Shown here piece by piece: positions 5,672-9,884 of a stretch of DNA of 9,884 bases. Position 1 is the stretch's first letter. Each line of letters begins with the position of its first letter. This DNA comes from a bacterium (GTDB lineage Bacteria > Spirochaetota > Spirochaetia > JABEVK01). Made by a program: the position numbers and the translations under genes. The stretch is from NCBI GenBank assembly GCA_021782055.1, contig JAJXVP010000090.1, forward strand, positions 1 through 9,884, read 5' to 3'. A model generated the notes under the pieces. That model was not told the DNA's origin and did not search any database. It was given only the letters and a program-made list of their open reading frames with translations.

Positions 5672-7198
5672 ATGGTTATTAATAAGTGGAAATCCAGGTC
5701 AAACTTCCTACTCTTTTTGTTGCCGGCATTAATCTTCTATTTCTTCTTTGCGATTCTTCCCCTCTTGCAAGGATTTTGGTTGTCGACAACCAATTGGGAT
5801 GGGACAGCTCCCTGGACACCGGCCCAAATTAGCATTCCCGTGTTTGAGAAACAGGTCCTAGGGCCAACAACAAGCTCTTCTGACCGTGCGCTCCTTTTGA
5901 AATACTATACTAAAAATCCTGCCGCTGGCATGTATCAGCGCCATGACCTTTATGGCTTAGACCGATATCGCCTTTTAATGATTTTTTCTAAATGCGGCAT
6001 TGTGAATCCGGATTTCCAGAACATTGGATTCAAAAATTATTCTGACATTTTCACGGGGAATATCGACCCCAAATTTTTCCCTCAAAACTATCATCAATCC
6101 CAATTTCAAGAAGGTGATCCTCTAGATAACATTCGCTTAATCACCAAAAACGAATGGAAATCACATTTCATCGACCATATTCAAAACCCAGCAGAACTGA
6201 CCTTTTTAAATTCTGCCTATACTCTCACACCAAAGGGTTACCAATTAAACGCCGATTTCATCCCTATGTCATCAACAGATATTCAAACGGCTCTAACTGC
6301 CATTCCCGGGCTAGGTGATGCCTGGAATGACTTTTATGGTGACATTAGCGATGCAGGTTCTCAATTACTTTCCCCAGATTCAGTCAACAAACTTATTCAA
6401 AAACTTACTCCTGTTAAAGAGCACAAGATTTCACCTGCCGGGCTAACCCAACTACAAACTTTAGGAACCTACGCCTATAAAGAAGCCTATTTAAAACACC
6501 TCTTGGCACAAAACTGGTACACCGCAAAAATCCGTATGGGAGTTTTATTGTTCACCATTTTCTTTACGGTTTTTAATGTCCTGTTTGTAAATGTCCTAGC
6601 TTTACTATTGGCCTTTGCTCTAGATACGAAGATAAAATCTAGAAATGTTTTACGCTCAGTATTTTTTATTCCTAACGTTTTATCATTAATTATTGTCGCC
6701 TTTATCTGGCAATTGATCTTTACACAAATGTTACCAAAGCTAACGGGATATTCAGACTGGATCATGAATCCCGATATAGCCCCTTGGTTAACTGTTTTAG
6801 TTGCCACCTGGCAAGGTGTTGGCTACTATACCATCATCTATTTAGCTGGTTTGCAAAATGTCCCTCAAGAATTGCTAGAAGCTTCTTCCATTGATGGCGC
6901 AAAAGCTTGGACAAATTTCAAAAAAGTTGTCCTGCCGATGATCTTTCCCGCGATCACCATCTGTCTCTTTTTAAGCACAGCAGGGGCTTTAAAAACCTTT
7001 GATATTATCTTTGCTTTATACCCCTCCAACTCAACCGCAGTAGGTGTCGACAACGTTGTTATCAACATCTTCTATGATGCCTTTCGTGATAAACATGCCG
7101 GAGCTGCGACAGCTAAAGCAGTCCTATTAATGGCTGTCATCTTAGTCATTAGCGGCCTACAAATTACTCTCACAAAGAAAAAGGAAGTTGAATTATGA
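5672..7198 (+). CDS. Sugar ABC-transporter permease 1 (MalF-type) with an enlarged extracytoplasmic loop
   Basis: This inner-membrane permease forms one half of the translocation pore. Hydrophobic spans lie near 12-37, 291-316, 329-351, 373-395, 422-442 and 479-500. The ATPase-coupling EAA loop is intact: E403-A404-S-S-I-D408-G409-A410 followed by VVLPM. At 508 residues it is about 200 longer than the usual 290-310 for this family. The extra length lies between the first span and the second (about 45-288). The normal post-TM1 sequence is split: WDG at 42-44 and the usual FKNY at 120-123 are about 75 residues apart, and another 160 residues follow before the second span. E. coli MalF also has a large periplasmic loop, but between its third and fourth spans. 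The start at 5672 has GAGG six bases upstream. The gene overlaps the next permease by four bases. It may contact the binding protein through this loop (inference). Confidence 0.92.
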   Translation: MVINKWKSRSNFLLFLLPALIFYFFFAILPLLQGFWLSTTNWDGTAPWTPAQISIPVFEKQVLGPTTSSSDRALLLKYYTKNPAAGMYQRHDLYGLDRYRLLMIFSKCGIVNPDFQNIGFKNYSDIFTGNIDPKFFPQNYHQSQFQEGDPLDNIRLITKNEWKSHFIDHIQNPAELTFLNSAYTLTPKGYQLNADFIPMSSTDIQTALTAIPGLGDAWNDFYGDISDAGSQLLSPDSVNKLIQKLTPVKEHKISPAGLTQLQTLGTYAYKEAYLKHLLAQNWYTAKIRMGVLLFTIFFTVFNVLFVNVLALLLAFALDTKIKSRNVLRSVFFIPNVLSLIIVAFIWQLIFTQMLPKLTGYSDWIMNPDIAPWLTVLVATWQGVGYYTIIYLAGLQNVPQELLEASSIDGAKAWTNFKKVVLPMIFPAITICLFLSTAGALKTFDIIFALYPSNSTAVGVDNVVINIFYDAFRDKHAGAATAKAVLLMAVILVISGLQITLTKKKEVEL

Positions 7199-8058
7199 GT
7201 TCGGAAAATATCCTTACCCCCCAACCAACGAAACGAATTCAGTTTCGTTGGATCATTTTTGAAATTCTCATGATCATCTTGGCTCTGTTATTTATCTATC
7301 CAACGATTTATATTTTGATTAACTCGTTTAAAGGGACGCAAGAGATTGTCGTTAACCCGATTGGGCTTCCTCCACATCCTTCCTTTCAAAATTTCCTTAG
7401 TGTTTTACAACGAGAAGGTGCTGGGGGGTATACTTTCCTCCAATCCTTATTGAATACGTTACTTATCACCGTCATCAGTGTAGCGGGGGTAATTCTCATC
7501 AGCTCCATGGCGGCTTATGTTTTGGCAAGAACAAAAACAAAGGCCAGTTGGATCATTTTTTCCTTCTTTGCCTTTTTTACGGTTATTCCTTTTCAGCTCA
7601 TCATGGTTCCCTTGGTAGTATTAGCAACAGACCTTCAATTTCAAAACATCTGGGGCTTATCCCTCATGTACTGGGGATTAGGTGCACCAGCTGCCGTTTT
7701 CATGTACCATGGATTTATTAAATCCATTCCCTATTCGCTTGAAGAATCCGCCTCCATGGATGGTGCCAGTCACACCAGATTGTTTTTTCAAATCGTTCTC
7801 CCTCTGCTCACCCCCATCACCGCAACTATAACGATTCTAGATATTCTTTGGGTCTGGAATGACTTTCTCTTGCCCTACATCATTTTGAAACAAGGAACCT
7901 TAGTTCTCTTTCAGTTCAACTTTTTTGGTCAGTTCACACAAGATTTTGGGGCTTTAACAGCTTCTTTGGTCATGTCCGCAACACCTATCATTATCCTGTA
8001 TTTTGCTATGCAGAAGTTCATCATCAAGGGAATCTCTGCGGGTGCTGTAAAAGGTTAA
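7195..8058 (+). CDS. Sugar ABC-transporter permease 2 (MalG-type)
   Basis: The 287-residue protein is of normal length for the second permease of a family 1 sugar importer and would pair with the upstream MalF-type subunit. It has a cytoplasmic N-terminus, a first span at about 19-42 followed by NSFKG, and five further hydrophobic spans. The EAA coupling loop reads E183-E-S-A-S-M-D189-G190-A191 and is followed by FFQIVLPLLTP. The WVWNDFLLPY stretch after the loop and the C-terminal FIIKGISAGAVKG ending are both typical of the MalG group. ATG overlaps the upstream TGA in ATGA, and AAGGAAG lies about eight bases before it, so the two permeases are translationally coupled and probably made in equal amounts. 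No ATP-binding subunit follows; the operon ends at the palindromic terminator about 60 bases on. Confidence 0.94.
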   Translation: MSSENILTPQPTKRIQFRWIIFEILMIILALLFIYPTIYILINSFKGTQEIVVNPIGLPPHPSFQNFLSVLQREGAGGYTFLQSLLNTLLITVISVAGVILISSMAAYVLARTKTKASWIIFSFFAFFTVIPFQLIMVPLVVLATDLQFQNIWGLSLMYWGLGAPAAVFMYHGFIKSIPYSLEESASMDGASHTRLFFQIVLPLLTPITATITILDILWVWNDFLLPYIILKQGTLVLFQFNFFGQFTQDFGALTASLVMSATPIIILYFAMQKFIIKGISAGAVKG

Positions 8059-8116
8059 ATTTTAAGAACTAGACAATTTAGTCAAAACTGCTTTCTAGAG
8101 GAATTATTGAGAAACG

Positions 8117-8146
8117 AAAAAGGGCTCGGTTAACCGAGCCCTTTTT
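8117..8146. terminator. Bidirectional intrinsic terminator between transporter operon and GH13 gene
   Basis: The 30 bases form a perfect palindrome. AAAAA, then GGGCTCGG, a TTAA loop and CCGAGCCC lead into TTTTT, so both strands show a GC-rich 8-bp stem followed by a T-run. It serves the permease operon from the left and the convergent GH13 gene, whose stop is at 8165-8167, from the right. Confidence 0.92.
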
Positions 8147-8164
8147 CATGGGTGCTTTAAAACT

Positions 8165-9884
8165 TTATTTTTGGGCTTTTGGCTTTGGACTTTTCTTGGC
8201 CTTAGGTTTCTCCTGAGCCAACTTAGAGTTGGGTTCAAAGGCCTCTTCAGTGTTCAACAGATGCTCCAAAAGGAATCCTCCTTTCTCTGCCTTTAACTTC
8301 CAATCTTCTACCAACTGGTACAAGATCTTGATCGCATCGCCGGCAACATGGAGGTCTTTATTTACTGCTAGGGTCTCAGACACTGCAGAAGCAAAGAACC
8401 ACCAAAGCACATAATCAAAACCCTCTTTGTTGAACCAAACCTTTCCATCGAAATCGTGGACCCCCATAGCCTGTCGTACTTCTAACAACGAAACCAGCCT
8501 TGCCAGAATCTCCCCTTCTTTTCGAGCGGAAAGATCAAGATTTTTTGCCCAATCACGGGTTTCAATAAGAATCTTGAGCCACTGGACGGCATGATGAGCC
8601 TCTACCCATGGCACACCTAAATCTAATAGTAATCTGAGCACTTTTCGGTCTAAATACCAGCTCTCAAAGATGGCTTTGGAATTAGGTCCAGAACCGGTTG
8701 CTGTAGCCACATCAGAGATTCTCGCTAAAACAGCTTTTGCCAAGAACACATAAATGAGATGGGAAGGATCTCGTAAGCGAATATCTAATAAGCCGGCTGC
8801 CTTGGTTAAGGTTTTTTGGTCTTGAAATAAACTCGCCACATGACCGAGGTTGAAACAACCTTCTAAATCCATCAAAACGGCATGAATAACCTCAGAAGGC
8901 TCTATCATAGTGCCCGTAAAATCTCGAACACGCCAGAAGAAGAAGGACAATTTCGCTTGAAGATCATTTCGGAAGGCTTCATCTAGGGGGCGTTTGGCTA
9001 AGGCTACATCCGCTAAGGAACGAAAAACAGCAGGTTGAAAAACTTCGAAGAAGCCCTGATAAACCGTACGATGAGTCATATCGTGTAAGGCTTCGGAAAT
9101 ATCATAAACACCACTGCCATTCAATTCCTCACATAGCCTACGAATGGGATAAACCGCCGAGTCCTGCACTTCTTGAATATTCCAGAATACTTGACGTTGA
9201 TAGCCATTGAGTTCTATGTAAAGACCGGCTTGAGCCACAGCGGAACTCGATCGTATATACCAAAGCCCTGAAGTCTGTTCTTGCAAAAGGACAAACCACG
9301 AGTCTTCTGCGTGAAGCCGTAGAGCATCACTTAAAACAGCTTGCTTCATGCTTTTGGAACCGTCGGGGTTTTTTACGGCATAACCAGCTGACGTTTTAAT
9401 CCAACCAACTGCCTTCTCATAGGAGTTGTTGTATAAGACGAGTGCTCGTTCAAATTCATTTCCATTTGAATAGGCGAACACATTCTCATTCACCGATCCC
9501 TGAGGAGTCCAGAAATCATAAAGGTAAAAATTTCTGACTTCGGCAAACAAGTACCGTTTATGCATAAGGGGGAAGATTTCCCGTTCATGCCTTTCGATTA
9601 ACCCTTGATCAGGTTTTTCATCCCAATAGGCCCGACGATATTCCATGCCATATTTTTCACGGAACCCCTCAACTTGGCCATGACCAAACATGGGCGTTCC
9701 TGGCATTGTCACCATCATGGTAGCCACACCAAAGTACTTATCACCAGTGCCAAATTGAACCGCTGCGGTTTCCTCATCGGGGTTATTCATAAAGTTGACA
9801 AAGCGTTTCAGAATATCCGGATCAAACTCCAAAGTATTCTTGATCGTGTAGCGGTATTTTTCATTTTCTTCTTTTTTGAACATG
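8165..9884 (-). CDS. GH13 (alpha-amylase family) protein, C-terminal part only; 5' end outside window
   Basis: The frame is open to the window edge, and Met at 9883 is probably internal because the sequence starts in the last part of a GH13 barrel. Residues 28-38 (FVNFMNNPDEE) match region IV around the transition-state-stabilising Asp (here D36). They are followed by GVATMMVTMPGTPMFGHGQVEGF, the GH13 strand 8 with its PG-x-P motif. The catalytic nucleophile and acid/base would lie outside the window. Residues 120-250 look like a beta-rich domain C (NENVFAYSNGNEFERALVLYNNS). About 275-545 is predicted all-helical with no motif I recognise, and 548-572 is a Lys/Pro-rich tail. GH13 enzymes hydrolyse or transfer alpha-1,4 or alpha-1,6 glucosidic bonds. 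Region IV has Pro where most members have His (NPD for NHD). Convergence with a sugar importer suggests a role in alpha-glucan use. Cytoplasmic or exported location cannot be judged without the N-terminus. Confidence 0.82.
   Translation of the reverse strand, partial: MFKKEENEKYRYTIKNTLEFDPDILKRFVNFMNNPDEETAAVQFGTGDKYFGVATMMVTMPGTPMFGHGQVEGFREKYGMEYRRAYWDEKPDQGLIERHEREIFPLMHKRYLFAEVRNFYLYDFWTPQGSVNENVFAYSNGNEFERALVLYNNSYEKAVGWIKTSAGYAVKNPDGSKSMKQAVLSDALRLHAEDSWFVLLQEQTSGLWYIRSSSAVAQAGLYIELNGYQRQVFWNIQEVQDSAVYPIRRLCEELNGSGVYDISEALHDMTHRTVYQGFFEVFQPAVFRSLADVALAKRPLDEAFRNDLQAKLSFFFWRVRDFTGTMIEPSEVIHAVLMDLEGCFNLGHVASLFQDQKTLTKAAGLLDIRLRDPSHLIYVFLAKAVLARISDVATATGSGPNSKAIFESWYLDRKVLRLLLDLGVPWVEAHHAVQWLKILIETRDWAKNLDLSARKEGEILARLVSLLEVRQAMGVHDFDGKVWFNKEGFDYVLWWFFASAVSETLAVNKDLHVAGDAIKILYQLVEDWKLKAEKGGFLLEHLLNTEEAFEPNSKLAQEKPKAKKSPKPKAQK

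Noticed and set aside
8083..8100. Possible extra stem using CTAG-containing repeats around 8069-8096 after the last permease
   Set aside because: The arms are only about five bases with a long loop and no T-run; the 8117-8146 palindrome explains termination fully.
9881..9883. Treating Met at 9883 as the true start of the amylase-family protein
   Set aside because: The sequence would begin inside the last strands of the GH13 barrel, without the catalytic nucleophile and acid/base regions. The window simply ends here.
1..9884. CRISPR arrays, tRNA or rRNA genes, insertion sequences, phage or defence genes, riboswitch leaders
   Set aside because: I saw no regularly spaced repeats, cloverleaf-like sequences, transposase motifs or terminal repeats, and the transporter leader (about 58 bases) is too short for the known sugar-related riboswitches. 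This was read by eye, so weak or diverged elements could be missed.

Overview
The window is ordinary bacterial chromosome of moderate G+C, with strong AGGAGG-type ribosome binding sites and sigma70-like promoters. It reads as one carbohydrate-uptake locus next to a housekeeping region. The LysM protein, the TraB/PrgY-like membrane protein, a sugar permease enlarged to about 500 residues and a very large amylase-family protein suggest a free-living, carbohydrate-fermenting bacterium. A spirochaete is my best guess. Other anaerobic glycan fermenters such as Anaerolineae-type Chloroflexota are not excluded, and this rests on remembered family resemblance, not on a search.

Left part (1-2925). The tail of a helical, TPR-like protein (1-199) is followed after one base by a DHH/DHHA1 phosphoesterase (201-1193). 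That gene overlaps a TraB/PrgY-like membrane protein (1190-2374) by four bases, so the three look like one co-directional operon. A short membrane-anchored LysM protein (2404-2925, minus) converges on it. A 10-bp-stem hairpin at 2392-2418 lies at the junction and surrounds the LysM stop codon.

Right part (3010-9884). A LacI-family repressor (3010-4023, minus) is transcribed away from an ABC sugar importer. The importer consists of a lipoprotein binding protein (4255-5556), a MalF-type permease with a roughly 240-residue extracytoplasmic loop (5672-7198) and a MalG-type permease (7195-8058). The binding-protein gene has a near-consensus promoter (4163-4190), with a perfect CG-centred palindrome just downstream of the expected transcription start, where a LacI-family repressor would block it. 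A strong terminator hairpin between binding protein and permeases probably sets a binding-protein excess. A 30-bp perfect palindrome (8117-8146) ends the operon in both directions. On its far side, on the minus strand, lies the C-terminal part of a large GH13 (alpha-amylase family) protein that runs out of the window.

Together, the repressor, importer and glycosidase point to uptake and breakdown of an alpha-glucan or malto-oligosaccharide. No ATPase is encoded here, so the importer presumably uses one from elsewhere. I found no CRISPR array, RNA gene, mobile element, phage gene or defence cassette. No stretch over 300 bases lacks a gene; the longest gap, 4024-4254, holds the divergent control region. 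I do not see a clearly undescribed system. The items most worth a second look are the expanded permease loop, the unusual GH13 region IV and the unassigned helical C-terminal domain of that enzyme.
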